From CAZCZU01 sp964503475 (lineage in GTDB: Bacteria; Pseudomonadota; Zetaproteobacteria; Mariprofundales; Mariprofundaceae), in contig CAZCZU010000003.1 of assembly GCA_964503475.1 (NCBI GenBank), forward strand, positions 33,120-97,119: DNA of 64,000 nucleotides, given 5' to 3'. The notes beneath the pieces are model-generated. The model made no database searches and was not told the origin of the DNA. It worked only from the letters and a program-made list of their open reading frames with translations. The position numbers were made by a program, and so were the translations under genes. Below, in pieces: positions 10,256-19,205 of this stretch; position 1 is the first letter of the stretch; each line of letters starts with the position of its first letter.

Positions 10256-11359
10256 ATGGAAACGACGCCGTTCGTTTCCGACCTGGCCCGAGCATATCTG
10301 CGCCTGCGCCTGATTCAGGGCGTTGGCCCCAAAACCGGCATGCAACTGCGCGAAGCATGCGGCTCCATTATCGATCTCTGGCAGATGCCTGCCGCGGCAC
10401 TGCGCTCCATCGAGGGTGTGACCCCGAAACTGGCCCATGCACTGGCTGACCGGCATGCGGCCGGGCAGGCCGATGCAATCGCCGAACAGTGCCTGTCGGC
10501 AGGAATCACCATTCTATCCCCCGAAGACGATGCGTATCCGGAGCGCCTGCGCCAGTGCAGCGATGCGCCGCTGGCGCTGTTTGTGCGCGGAGATGTACAG
10601 GCTTTGGCGAGCCGGGCCATGCTGGCTGTGGTCGGGGCGCGCAGGGCAAGCCGGGAAGGCAGGCTGATTGCACGCCGATGGAGCCGGTATGTGTCCGAGC
10701 GGGGGATATGCGTCGTCAGCGGCATGGCTTACGGCACCGATGCTGCGGCCCATGGCGGGGCCCTGGAGGGTCCATCGCCGACCATCGCCGTATTGGGCTG
10801 CGGGCTGCAAAGTCTGCAGGGAGATACGCAGCGCAGACAGATGGAAGCGATTGCGGCCCAGGGTTGTGTGATCAGCGAATATCTGCCCGAACAGCAGGCG
10901 CGCCCCGAGCATTTTCCACAGCGCAATCGCATCATTGCCGGCCTGGCCGATGCAACCCTGGTGGTTGAGGCCGATGTGCGTTCCGGATCCCTGATCACGG
11001 CCGGGCAGGCCGGAGGCTATGGCAGGGAGGTGTTGGCGGTGCCGGGTTCGGTGCTGAACGGGACCCATGCCGGTTGCCACCAGCTGATACGCGATGGTGC
11101 TATCCTGGTGGAATCAGCCGAGCAACTGCTGGAACAACTGGGGTGGCAGGGGCAGAAAAGGCCGGAGCAGCAGTTCGAACCTGCCAGCGAACATGAGGCC
11201 AGAATCCATGCCTTCCTCAGGCAGGAGATCATGCATATCGATGCGCTGGCGGACGGCTGCAACTTGACCGTGTCCGAGCTTTCCCCCATCTTGCTCGCTC
11301 TTGAGCTGCGCGGGATCGTCGAACGCCTTCCCGGCAGCAGGTACACCCTCGGAGGCTAG
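10256..11359 (+). CDS. dprA: DNA-processing protein DprA
   Basis: A 367-residue DprA/Smf protein that loads RecA onto incoming single-stranded DNA during transformation. A SAM/HhH-like N-terminal region (LIQGVGPKTGMQLREA) precedes the Rossmann-like core, with VVGARRASREG, VVSGMAYGTDAAAHGGAL, ISEYLPEQQARPEHFPQRNRIIAGL and VLAVPGSVLNGTHAGCHQLIRDGA. The C-terminal ~60 residues look like the winged-helix DML1 domain. The usual GLARGID is GMAYGTD here, a mild variation. The stop is just before topA. The presence of dprA, comF and (broken) comM implies the lineage was naturally competent. Confidence 0.93.
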   Translation: METTPFVSDLARAYLRLRLIQGVGPKTGMQLREACGSIIDLWQMPAAALRSIEGVTPKLAHALADRHAAGQADAIAEQCLSAGITILSPEDDAYPERLRQCSDAPLALFVRGDVQALASRAMLAVVGARRASREGRLIARRWSRYVSERGICVVSGMAYGTDAAAHGGALEGPSPTIAVLGCGLQSLQGDTQRRQMEAIAAQGCVISEYLPEQQARPEHFPQRNRIIAGLADATLVVEADVRSGSLITAGQAGGYGREVLAVPGSVLNGTHAGCHQLIRDGAILVESAEQLLEQLGWQGQKRPEQQFEPASEHEARIHAFLRQEIMHIDALADGCNLTVSELSPILLALELRGIVERLPGSRYTLGG

Positions 11360-11364
11360 TGTTA

Positions 11365-13644
11365 ATGAGTGCAGTTGTGGTGGTGGAGTCGCCCGCCAAG
11401 GCAAAAACCATCGAAAAATACCTGGGGCGCGGTTACAAGGTTCTGGCTTCCTACGGCCATGTGCGTGCCTTTCCCAAAAAAGATGGCTCCGTCGACCCTG
11501 ATCACGACTTTGCCCTGAAATACACCGTCATCGAGGATAAGAAGAAACGCCTGGATGCCATCGAAAAGGCCATGCAGAAGGCGGATGCCCTGATTCTGGC
11601 CAGCGATTTGGATCGCGAGGGTGAGGCGATTGCCTGGCATGTGGCCGATGAGCTGCAGAAGCGCGGTGTGCTGGAAGGCAAGGAGATCCAGCGGATCACG
11701 TTCCACGAGATTACCAAAAAAGCGATCAGCGAAGCGATTTCCCATCCGATGCAGGTCAATATGCAACTGGTTGATGCGCAGCAGGCACGCAGTGCGCTCG
11801 ATTATCTGGTCGGTTTCACGCTGTCGCCACTGTTGTGGCGCAAGATTCGCAGTGGCCTCTCGGCCGGACGCGTGCAGTCGGTGGCTCTGCGCCTGATCTG
11901 CGAGCGCGAGCAGCATATCCGCGATTTCAAGCCGCGCGAATACTGGACCATCGAGGCCGACTGCGAGACCAAGGGTGGCCGCTTTACATCCCAGCTGCAT
12001 GCGCTGGATGGCGACAAGCTCGGCAAGTTTGCCCTGGGCGATGCCACGGCAGCCAGAAAGGCGGCCAAGCGCGTGGAGCAGGGCAGCTTCACGGTGGGCG
12101 AGGTCAAGAAGAGTCAGGCGCGTCAGCAGCCGGCACCGCCATTCATCACCTCCACCCTGCAGATGGAGGCTTCGCGCAAGCTCGGCTTTACGGCCCGCAA
12201 GACAATGCAGCTGGCCCAGCGCCTCTACGAGGGCGAGGAGGTCGATGGCGAGCGCGTCGGTCTGATCACCTACATGCGAACCGACTCCGTCTCGCTGGCC
12301 GAAGAGGCGGTGCAGGAGATGCGCGACCATATCGGGCAGGCCTTCGGAGGCGATTATCTGCCGGCCAAGCCACGCCAGTTCAAGACCAAGAGCAAGAATG
12401 CCCAGGAGGCCCATGAGGCGATCCGCCCGACAGCGGTAACCCGCACGCCGGAAGCGATGAAGGCGGTGCTGGAGCCGGATGCCTGGAAGCTGTACACGCT
12501 GATCTGGAAACGAGCCCTGGCCAGCCAGATGGCACCGGCTGTGCTCGACAAGGTAAGCGCCGATATCGAATCCGATGGTGTCACATTGCGGGCCACCGGC
12601 TCCGTGCTCGCTTTTGCCGGCTTTCGCAAGCTCTACATCGAGGGCAGCGACGAGCCGAACAAGGATGATCAGGATCGCATGCTGCCGCCGCTGGAATCGG
12701 GCGATGCAGTGAGCGTGAAGCAGGCGGCGACCAAACAGCACTTCACCGAGCCGAAACCGCGCTTCTCTGAGGCGAGCCTGGTCAAAGAGCTGGAGAGCCA
12801 CGGCATCGGCCGCCCTTCCACCTACGCCTCGATCCTGAATGTGCTGCGTGAGCGCAAGTACGTCGAGATGGAGAAGAAGCGCTTCGTCCCTACCGATACG
12901 GGCGAAGTGGTGAGCAAGTTCCTGACCAACTACTTTGCCGATATCGTCGATGTCAATTTTACGGCCGATATCGAGGATAAGCTCGATGCCGTGGCACGTG
13001 GCGAACAGGCGTGGAAACCGGTCCTGCGCGATTTCTGGACCCCGTTCAAGGAGCGGGTGGATGATACGCAGGAGAATGTGAAGCGTTCGGATGTCACCAG
13101 CGAGGAGACCGACGAGGTATGCCCGGAGTGCGGCAAGCCGATGGCGGTCAAGCTGGGTCGTTACGGCAAGTTCCTGGCCTGTACCGGTTACCCGGAGTGC
13201 AAGTACGCCCGCCCGCTGAACAAGAACGGCGAGGAGCAGGTCGCGCCCGAGCCGGAGATGACCGACCAGAAGTGCGACAAGTGCGGCGAACCGATGGTCA
13301 TCAAGCAGGGTCGTTACGGCAAGTTCCTCGGCTGCTCGGCCTACCCGAAATGCAAGAATATCCAACCGCTGGAGAAGCCGAAAGATACCGGCATCCAGTG
13401 TCCCGAGTGTGGCAAGGGCACGTTTCTGGAGAAAAAATCGCGGCGTGGCAAGGTATTTTACTCCTGTTCGCAGTATCCCAAGTGCAAGAACGCCCTGTGG
13501 AACAAGCCGATCGATCGCCCGTGTCCGAAATGTGGCGCGCCTTTCGTCACCGAGAAGGTGACCAAACGTAACGGTACCGAACATATCTGCGTGGTAGAGG
13601 ATTGCGACTGGAAAGAGCAAATCGAGACCCCGGAAGCGGCCTGA
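11365..13644 (+). CDS. topA: DNA topoisomerase I (type IA)
   Basis: A 759-residue enzyme that relaxes negative supercoils. The N-terminal TOPRIM domain has VVVESPAKAKTIEKYLG and the acidic DLDREGEAIAWH. The catalytic tyrosine is Y303 in LITYMRTDSVSL. RPSTYASILNVLRERKY lies in the core. The C-terminus carries three four-cysteine zinc ribbons (CPECGKPMAVKLGRYGKF, CDKCGEPMVIKQGRYGKF, CPECGKGTFLEKKS) and a fourth cysteine-bearing repeat (CPKCGAPF). A GGAGG site lies nine bases before the ATG. rimI overlaps its 3' end. Confidence 0.97.
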   Translation: MSAVVVVESPAKAKTIEKYLGRGYKVLASYGHVRAFPKKDGSVDPDHDFALKYTVIEDKKKRLDAIEKAMQKADALILASDLDREGEAIAWHVADELQKRGVLEGKEIQRITFHEITKKAISEAISHPMQVNMQLVDAQQARSALDYLVGFTLSPLLWRKIRSGLSAGRVQSVALRLICEREQHIRDFKPREYWTIEADCETKGGRFTSQLHALDGDKLGKFALGDATAARKAAKRVEQGSFTVGEVKKSQARQQPAPPFITSTLQMEASRKLGFTARKTMQLAQRLYEGEEVDGERVGLITYMRTDSVSLAEEAVQEMRDHIGQAFGGDYLPAKPRQFKTKSKNAQEAHEAIRPTAVTRTPEAMKAVLEPDAWKLYTLIWKRALASQMAPAVLDKVSADIESDGVTLRATGSVLAFAGFRKLYIEGSDEPNKDDQDRMLPPLESGDAVSVKQAATKQHFTEPKPRFSEASLVKELESHGIGRPSTYASILNVLRERKYVEMEKKRFVPTDTGEVVSKFLTNYFADIVDVNFTADIEDKLDAVARGEQAWKPVLRDFWTPFKERVDDTQENVKRSDVTSEETDEVCPECGKPMAVKLGRYGKFLACTGYPECKYARPLNKNGEEQVAPEPEMTDQKCDKCGEPMVIKQGRYGKFLGCSAYPKCKNIQPLEKPKDTGIQCPECGKGTFLEKKSRRGKVFYSCSQYPKCKNALWNKPIDRPCPKCGAPFVTEKVTKRNGTEHICVVEDCDWKEQIETPEAA

Positions 13645-14168
13645 ACGCGACCGGAGAGGTCATCCGCACCGGCACGGTCGACGACCTGCTGGATGTCTAT
13701 GCCTTGAACATCCAGGTCTTTTCGGAATCGTGGTCGTTCGATGGCCTGAGGCAGGCGGTTGAGTTCGGCTCCGATCTTTATGTCTGCATTCGTGGCAATG
13801 AACTGGCGGGTTACGTGCTTAGCCGGGACGTGATCGATGAGGTACAGATCATGCAGATCGCGGTGGCTCCGGCTTATCGGCGCAGGGGCATCGCACTGGC
13901 TCTCAGTCGCTATTTGTTGCAACAGAAACATCATATGGCTTCGGCAACCCTTGAGGTACGCCGTTCGAATATGCCGGCCCAGTCGCTCTACCTGGAGCTG
14001 GGTTTCCGCATCTGCGGTCTGCGACCGGATTACTACGTGCCGGAAGAGCCCGGTGGCGAGCGCGAGGACGCTGTTCTGATGAGCCTTGATCTGGCTGAGT
14101 CGGCGTCTCAGGCGCCGGAGAGCGCCTCGACCAGCGGCAGCAGTGCCGGTCCGGAGTCCGCACCGTAA
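13602..14168 (+). CDS. rimI: Ribosomal-protein-alanine N-acetyltransferase RimI-like (GNAT)
   Basis: A GNAT acetyltransferase with the acetyl-CoA loop MQIAVAPAYRRRGIALAL and the C-terminal ATLEVRRSNMPAQSLYLELGF / GLRPDYY pattern of RimI, which acetylates the N-terminus of bS18. The start is uncertain. No ATG or GTG exists near the domain start at VIRTGTVDDLLDVY. Options are TTG at 13602 (43-bp overlap with topA) or CTG at 13641 overlapping the topA stop as CTGA. The last ~20 codons run through the antisense strand of the bioD end, giving an odd Ser/Ala/Pro tail. Confidence 0.85.
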   Translation: MRLERANRDPGSGLNATGEVIRTGTVDDLLDVYALNIQVFSESWSFDGLRQAVEFGSDLYVCIRGNELAGYVLSRDVIDEVQIMQIAVAPAYRRRGIALALSRYLLQQKHHMASATLEVRRSNMPAQSLYLELGFRICGLRPDYYVPEEPGGEREDAVLMSLDLAESASQAPESASTSGSSAGPESAP

Positions 14169-14770
14169 GGCAGTTGCAGGGTGCGGCTTGCGGAAGGTAG
14201 CCAGGGCCGGATCGTCGCTTCGCACTGCCTGGCCATGTCATCGCCTTCCACGGCATTGAAGATCACCCAGGCAGGGCTGCGCCCCATCCGCTCAAGTTCG
14301 CTCAGGGTCAGCAGGGCATGATTCATGCAGCCGAGTCGCCCGCCGATCACCAGCACGACCCGGGCATCGGGCATCTGCTGCAGCCAGTCGCGCACCAGGT
14401 AGTTTTCGGCCAGCGGTACCATCAATCCACCGACACCCTCGATGAGGGTGACCCGCTTGTTGCTGCTACGTGCATCGCACCAGGAGAGCAGGCGGTCCGG
14501 ATCGATTCGGGCACCTTCTGCGCCGGCAGCCACGAGCGGTGCTGCCGGCATCCTGAAGCGATAAAGGCTGATGGCATCCGAATCGCTTAGGTTCTGGGCT
14601 GAAAGCAAAGCTGAGACATCCTCGTTGTCTCCGGAAGCATCGAGGCCGCTGGCAATCGGCTTCAGGGCCAGGCAATCGCTGCCCTGCCGGTGTAGAAGAC
14701 GGGCCAGATCTGCCGTAACGAAGGTCTTGCCGGCTCCGGTATCGGTCGCGGTGATAAAGAGGCGGGTCAT
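14108..14770 (-). CDS. bioD: Dethiobiotin synthetase BioD
   Basis: A 220-residue ATP-dependent enzyme that closes the ureido ring of dethiobiotin from DAPA and CO2. It has the P-loop ITATDTGAGKTFVTADLARLL, KPIASGLD for substrate binding and IEGVGGLMVPLAENYLV (second phosphate-binding region). The N-terminus and length are normal. It is the last gene of the leftward bioF-bioH-bioC-bioD operon. Its ATG overlaps the bioC stop (ATGA). Its 3' end overlaps the convergent rimI gene by 61 bases. Confidence 0.95.
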   Translation of the reverse strand: MTRLFITATDTGAGKTFVTADLARLLHRQGSDCLALKPIASGLDASGDNEDVSALLSAQNLSDSDAISLYRFRMPAAPLVAAGAEGARIDPDRLLSWCDARSSNKRVTLIEGVGGLMVPLAENYLVRDWLQQMPDARVVLVIGGRLGCMNHALLTLSELERMGRSPAWVIFNAVEGDDMARQCEATIRPWLPSASRTLQLPYGADSGPALLPLVEALSGA

Positions 14771-15645
14771 GCGTCGGCCGGCTGGATCGGAATCAGGTGA
14801 TCACGGTGTTCGAAGCCTGCCTCCTTGTACCATGCCTGGCCGTAGAGTGCTTCAAAGGTGGCACGTACCCGTCCGTCCTGCATGCGGAAATGGGTGCTGT
14901 AGTGCGCATCGAGCTTACGCAGCAGGCTACGGCCGTAGAGGCCGCCGGGGCGGCCACGGATGGCCGCCGAGGAGGCGCCGATCCCCTTCAGTTCGCGCAC
15001 CAGTGCCATCGTGTCCGGGTAGGTGAGGGTGAAGAGATCACAGTCGGTGACGGGCAGTTCCAGCGGTAGTTTCATCAGTGCATCGCCCAGTGCCGTCACA
15101 TCGGGGAACGGGAGAACCAGGCCCGCCTGCTCCTGCTTGATCTCGCTCAGCGACTGGCGCAGTTCGGTCAGCGTACGGCGCCCGAAGGTGGAGAAGAGCA
15201 TCAGGCCGCCCGGTGCCAGCACCCGGCGCATTTCGCGCATCATCTGTTGCGGGTCGGGCAACCACTGCATGGCCAGGTTGGAGGTGACCAGGTCGAAGCT
15301 ACCGTCGCGGAAAGGAAGGTGCCCGCCATCGGCCGTGATGTGATGGCGCTTGCCATGCCAGGGCAGGCGCATGGCGTGGCGCTCGCGCGTGCAGAGCACC
15401 ATCTGTTCGGAGATATCGGCAGCCGTAATCTCGGCCTTTTTGAACTTGCCGGCCAGAAGGCGGGTGAAGTAACCGGTACCGCAGCCGATATCGAGGATGC
15501 GCTTCGGTGCGATTTTGGTGAATTCCAGGTGTTGAAGCAGGCGATCGGCAATCTCGCGCTGCAGTTCGGCATGTTCGTCGTAGCTATCTCTGGCGCCGCC
15601 GAAGGCGCGCCTTACCTGCCGTGTACTGATATGTTCTGACACCAT
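14767..15645 (-). CDS. bioC: Malonyl-[ACP] O-methyltransferase BioC
   Basis: A 292-residue class I SAM methyltransferase that methylates malonyl-ACP so it can enter fatty-acid synthesis as a disguised primer for pimelate. It begins with the BioC-typical RRAFGGARDSYDEHAELQREIADRLL. SAM motif I is RILDIGCGTGYFTRLLAG, followed by TSNLAMQWLPDPQQMMREMRRVLAPGG. The ATG at 15645 fits the family N-terminus and overlaps the end of bioH by 34 bases. A longer in-frame reading upstream lies wholly inside bioH and is not supported. Confidence 0.93.
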   Translation of the reverse strand: MVSEHISTRQVRRAFGGARDSYDEHAELQREIADRLLQHLEFTKIAPKRILDIGCGTGYFTRLLAGKFKKAEITAADISEQMVLCTRERHAMRLPWHGKRHHITADGGHLPFRDGSFDLVTSNLAMQWLPDPQQMMREMRRVLAPGGLMLFSTFGRRTLTELRQSLSEIKQEQAGLVLPFPDVTALGDALMKLPLELPVTDCDLFTLTYPDTMALVRELKGIGASSAAIRGRPGGLYGRSLLRKLDAHYSTHFRMQDGRVRATFEALYGQAWYKEAGFEHRDHLIPIQPADA

Positions 15646-16352
15646 GCCTCCAGAATATGTTGAAAGGATTCGGGCTGCGACAGGAAAGGAGCATGTCCGC
15701 AGCGCTCGAAGCGGTGCAGCGTTGCATTGGGCAACGTGCGTGCCAGCCACTCCCCGGCCCCGACAGGCACCACGGCGTCGTCGGAGCCATGCATGACCAG
15801 CGCGGGCTGATCGATTTCGGCTGCCCCTGCACGCAGATCAAGGGTAGCCAGCAGGGATAGTCCGGCCTCCAGGCCCGGCCGGGTCGGCGGATTGTCGCGA
15901 TCGACCGCGGCGCGTGCAATGGTATTGAAGCTGTTACGTGGCAGTCCATCGCCGTGAAACATCAGGGCGAAGAAGCGGCTCATGGTCCTGGCCGACTGGC
16001 TGGCAACCCCTTGGCCAAAGTTGTCGAGCAGGGACGGGGCACAGCCGTGCGGCCACCCCTCCGTGGCCGTGAAGCGGGGTGTGGTGGCGATCAGGGCCAG
16101 AGCCGCCACCTTTTCGGGATAGGTATGGGCCAGCTGCATGGCCAGCATGCCGCCCAGCGACCAGCCGACGAGCAGGCAGGGGCTTTCCGGCAGTTGTGCG
16201 GCCAGATGACCGATCCACTGCTCTGCTGCGATGTCGTCAGTACCGCCATGCCCCGGCAGGTCGAGGAAGGTGGCATCCGGCCAGCGGGCAGTCTGGTGGT
16301 GCCATGCCCGGGCCGACTGTCCCCAGCCGTGCAGGAATACCAGCGGCATCAT
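15612..16352 (-). CDS. bioH: Pimeloyl-[ACP] methyl ester esterase BioH
   Basis: A 246-residue alpha/beta hydrolase that removes the methyl ester from pimeloyl-ACP after BioC/fatty-acid-synthase elongation. It shows FLHGWGQSARAW (oxyanion region), the nucleophile elbow LLVGWSLGGM with S65, the acid in VMHGSDDAVVP, and the catalytic His in RCGHAPFLSQPE. The gene lies between bioF (ATG overlapping the bioH region at 16349-16352) and bioC, the classical BioC-BioH arrangement. Confidence 0.92.
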   Translation of the reverse strand: MMPLVFLHGWGQSARAWHHQTARWPDATFLDLPGHGGTDDIAAEQWIGHLAAQLPESPCLLVGWSLGGMLAMQLAHTYPEKVAALALIATTPRFTATEGWPHGCAPSLLDNFGQGVASQSARTMSRFFALMFHGDGLPRNSFNTIARAAVDRDNPPTRPGLEAGLSLLATLDLRAGAAEIDQPALVMHGSDDAVVPVGAGEWLARTLPNATLHRFERCGHAPFLSQPESFQHILEAWCQNISVHGR

Positions 16353-17503
16353 GGCAGTTGCCTCAGGGTATCAATAAGGGCACGAATCTGTGCCTCCGTA
16401 TGGGTGGCGGTGAGGGTGATACGCAGGCGTGCACTTCCCTCGGGGACGGTCGGCGGACGGATGGCCGGTACGAAAAAGCCGGCATCCTGCAGCTGCTGCT
16501 GTGCGGCAAGGGCGGCCTCATCGCTGCCCAGCAGCAGCGGTTGAATGGCCGTTTCGGATGCCATCAGTGCCAGTCCTGCAGCCTCACGGCGAAATTGTGC
16601 GATGTTGCCCTGCAGTCGATGCACGAGCGTGCCTTCGTGGATCAGGCGCAGCGATTCAAGCATGGCCAGGGGCAGGGCGGCCGGCAGGGCGGTGGAGTAG
16701 ATCAGGGTGCGCATGCGCTGGCGCAGCCCCTCGATCAGCTCGTGTGTACCGAGGATGAAGGCGCCGTAGCCGCCGAAGGCCTTGCCGAAAGTGCCGACCT
16801 CGATCAGGCGGGGGTGGCCGGCGATGCCGGCGACTGCACTCAGACCACGGCCGTCCGGGCCAAGGCTGCCGATGCCGTGCGCATCGTCGATCAGAAGCAG
16901 GGCGTCCTGTGACTCGGCCAGCGCCAGCAGGGTGGAAAGGTCGGCGCAGTCGCCATCCATGCTGAAGACACCATCGCTGACGATAATGCGGCGCGCCGCT
17001 GTGTGGCGGGAGAGTAGCGCCTGCAGGTCATCGGTGTCGTTGTGGCGGTAGCGATGCACGCGGGCACCGGCCAGGCGGGCGCCGTCGATCAGCGAGGCGT
17101 GGTTGAGGCGGTCGGTGAACAGGTGGGTGTGGCGATCGGCCAGGGTCTGCAACAGCCCGATGTTGGTTAGCATGCCGGAGCCGACCAGCAGGCAGGCTTC
17201 ATAGCCCTTCCACTCCGCCAGCGCCTGCTCGAGCCGATGCAGGGCAGGATGGTCGCCCGAGATCAGGCGTGAAGCGCCGCTGCCGAGCCCCTCGCTCTCG
17301 ATCGCCCGGATGGCGGCCCGGCATACGTCCGGATGGCTGCGCAGGCCGAGGTAGTCGTTGGAGGCAAAGTTGAGCAGTTGCCGCCCACCCATTTCAATGC
17401 GCATGCCGTCCTGACGCGAGCCGCGCAGGGTGCGGCGTCGCGATTCAGGAATGGGGTCGAACCAATTGCGGCTGTCGGACATGTTCGGCATGCTGATGGG
17501 CAT
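16349..17503 (-). CDS. bioF: 8-amino-7-oxononanoate synthase BioF
   Basis: A 384-residue PLP enzyme (alpha-oxoamine synthase) condensing pimeloyl-ACP with alanine. Signature segments are NFASNDYLGLRSHPDV, GLGSGASRLISGDHPALH, DDAHGIGSLGPDGRG and the PLP-lysine segment VGTFGKAFGGYGAF. The ATG at 17503 has a GAGGGA site directly upstream on the reverse strand. ATGs at 17491 and 17482 are alternatives. It is the first gene of the biotin operon and is divergent from comF, with the two 5' ends practically overlapping, so their promoters must lie inside each other's leader or coding sequence. Confidence 0.95.
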   Translation of the reverse strand: MPISMPNMSDSRNWFDPIPESRRRTLRGSRQDGMRIEMGGRQLLNFASNDYLGLRSHPDVCRAAIRAIESEGLGSGASRLISGDHPALHRLEQALAEWKGYEACLLVGSGMLTNIGLLQTLADRHTHLFTDRLNHASLIDGARLAGARVHRYRHNDTDDLQALLSRHTAARRIIVSDGVFSMDGDCADLSTLLALAESQDALLLIDDAHGIGSLGPDGRGLSAVAGIAGHPRLIEVGTFGKAFGGYGAFILGTHELIEGLRQRMRTLIYSTALPAALPLAMLESLRLIHEGTLVHRLQGNIAQFRREAAGLALMASETAIQPLLLGSDEAALAAQQQLQDAGFFVPAIRPPTVPEGSARLRITLTATHTEAQIRALIDTLRQLP

Positions 17504-18242
17504 GGTCCCTCTGTCAACCAAAGCCGCGGCCTGGGTGAACAAGGCCCGTTGCCAGCTCTTTCCGGCCGCATGCCTCTTTTGCCGGGCGCCGCTTACCGAT
17601 GCCGATGGCTGTTGTCCGGCATGCCTGGCCGGAATTCGGCCCCATACCCGGTCTGCCTGTGGCCTGTGCGGGGTGGCGATGCCCGAGAGCCTGGCCCCCG
17701 GTCCGTGCGGCCGCTGTCTGCGCCGGCCGCCGGCCCAGGTGGCGACACACAGCCTCTATCGTTATCGCGATGGCGTGCGCGATGCGCTGCTGGCCTGGAA
17801 GCTGCAGGGGGATGATGCCGGCCTGCACTGGCTGTTGCAGGCTTCAGCAGTACGTATTCGGGAACTGGTCGGGCCGGATGATCTGCTGTTGCCCGTGCCG
17901 ATGCCGCGCGCACGTATGCGCAAGGCCGGCCAGCACCATGCAGCCGATCTCTGTCGCCAGATGGCTGTGATCGCCGGCTGCGACTGGGATTGGCGTATCC
18001 TGCGGCGACGAGGAGAGCAGCCGCGCCAGTCGGAGCTCTCGGGTGCGGCCAGGATGCGCAACCTGCGTCGTGCCTTTATCTCCGATATGTCCCGTTGGCC
18101 GGGTGATCGGAAGGGGCGCCTGTGGCTGGTGGACGATATCATCACCACCGGAGCCACCGTCCACCACGCTGCCCGGGCCCTGAAGCCGCTGGCAATGCCC
18201 GTACAGGTCCTGTCGTTGGCACGCACCCCGCCGAAAGGTTAG
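17502..18242 (+). CDS. comF: ComF family phosphoribosyltransferase-like protein
   Basis: A ~246-residue ComF protein. The N-terminal zinc-binding part has four CxxC pairs (CLFC, CPAC, CGLC, CGRC). A type I PRTase-like domain follows, with LLLPVPMPRARMRKAGQHHA and the PRPP-loop LWLVDDIITTGATVHHAA. ComF is needed for DNA uptake into the cytosol in competent bacteria. The start is unclear: in-frame ATGs at 17481, 17490, 17496 and 17502 form a cluster without an obvious ribosome-binding site. The gene is followed by grxC after 9 bases. Confidence 0.85.
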   Translation: MVPLSTKAAAWVNKARCQLFPAACLFCRAPLTDADGCCPACLAGIRPHTRSACGLCGVAMPESLAPGPCGRCLRRPPAQVATHSLYRYRDGVRDALLAWKLQGDDAGLHWLLQASAVRIRELVGPDDLLLPVPMPRARMRKAGQHHAADLCRQMAVIAGCDWDWRILRRRGEQPRQSELSGAARMRNLRRAFISDMSRWPGDRKGRLWLVDDIITTGATVHHAARALKPLAMPVQVLSLARTPPKG

Positions 18243-18251
18243 CATCGGGCC

Positions 18252-18509
18252 ATGGCAAAGATTGAAATCTACTCGGGCGGATACTGCCCCTACTGCACCC
18301 GTGCCAAGGCACTGCTGAACAAGCGCGAGCTGCCTTTCACCGAATATGATGTGGTGAAACACCCGGAAAAGCGCGATGAGATGGCAGAACGCGCGCCGGG
18401 AGCCCGCACCATTCCGCAGATCTTCATTAATGACCGTCATGTCGGTGGCTGCGATGAGCTCTATGCCCTGGATCGGGCCGGCAAACTGGACGAGTGGCTC
18501 AAGGATTGA
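18252..18509 (+). CDS. grxC: Glutaredoxin 3
   Basis: An 85-residue glutaredoxin with the active-site motif YSGGYCPYCTRAK (CPYC), the cis-proline ARTIPQIFINDRHVGG and the GSH-binding GGCDEL. It reduces disulfides and glutathionylated proteins using GSH. It lies between comF and the carbonic anhydrase gene with short gaps, probably one transcript. Confidence 0.94.
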   Translation: MAKIEIYSGGYCPYCTRAKALLNKRELPFTEYDVVKHPEKRDEMAERAPGARTIPQIFINDRHVGGCDELYALDRAGKLDEWLKD

Positions 18510-18518
18510 GGTAACAAT

Positions 18519-19166
18519 ATGGATCCGGATCATCTGCTTGCGAACAACAAGGCCTGGGCCGAAAAGATGGTCCGTAACGATCCGGAGTTCTTCGAACGAC
18601 TCTCACAGCAGAAAAATCCGCGTTACCTGTGGATCGGCTGCTCCGACAGCCGGGTGCCGGCCAATGAGATCATCGGGGTCGATCCCGGTGTTGTCTTCGT
18701 GCATCGCAATGTCGCCAACCAGGTCAACCATACCGATCTGAACTGTCTCTCCGCGGTGCAGTTCGCCGTCGATGTGCTGGGCGTTGAGCACATCATCGTC
18801 ACCGGCCATTACGATTGTGCCGGCGTGCGCGCGGCGATGGAGAGCCAGCATTTCGGCATCGTCGACAACTGGATTCGCGGCATCCGCGATACCTATATGC
18901 ATCATGTCGACAAGTTCGAGCATATTGATGAGCGCAAGCGTCTCGACCTGCTCTGCGAGCTCAATGTGCGCCGCCAGGTGGAGAACCTCAGCCACACCCG
19001 CGTAGTGCAGAATGCCTGGGGGCGCGGCCAGAACCTGGCCGTGCACGGATGGGTCTATCGCCTGAAAGATGGCCGGCTGCGCGACCTGGAAGTGACCAAA
19101 AGCAGCGCCGCCGATGTCGAGCCGATCTATCGTATCGGTGAAGGGCTGGCCGCCGGCGGCGAATAA
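18519..19166 (+). CDS. can: Beta-class carbonic anhydrase
   Basis: A 215-residue zinc enzyme that interconverts CO2 and bicarbonate. The zinc ligands are C41 and D43 in WIGCSDSRVPANE and H97 and C100 in VTGHYDCAGV. HRNVANQV is also diagnostic. Bicarbonate supply matters for carboxylases, including the biotin-dependent ones whose cofactor is made by the neighbouring operon; that link is an inference. The gene is convergent with rsmA, with a 39-base gap. Confidence 0.95.
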   Translation: MDPDHLLANNKAWAEKMVRNDPEFFERLSQQKNPRYLWIGCSDSRVPANEIIGVDPGVVFVHRNVANQVNHTDLNCLSAVQFAVDVLGVEHIIVTGHYDCAGVRAAMESQHFGIVDNWIRGIRDTYMHHVDKFEHIDERKRLDLLCELNVRRQVENLSHTRVVQNAWGRGQNLAVHGWVYRLKDGRLRDLEVTKSSAADVEPIYRIGEGLAAGGE

Positions 19167-19205
19167 ACGCTTACATCAACGGCAAGTGTAACGCTCTATC
19201 CGTCG

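Noticed and set aside
11362..13620. 752-codon open frame opposite topA
   Set aside because: TopA has all motifs on the + strand; the reverse frame shows no domain.
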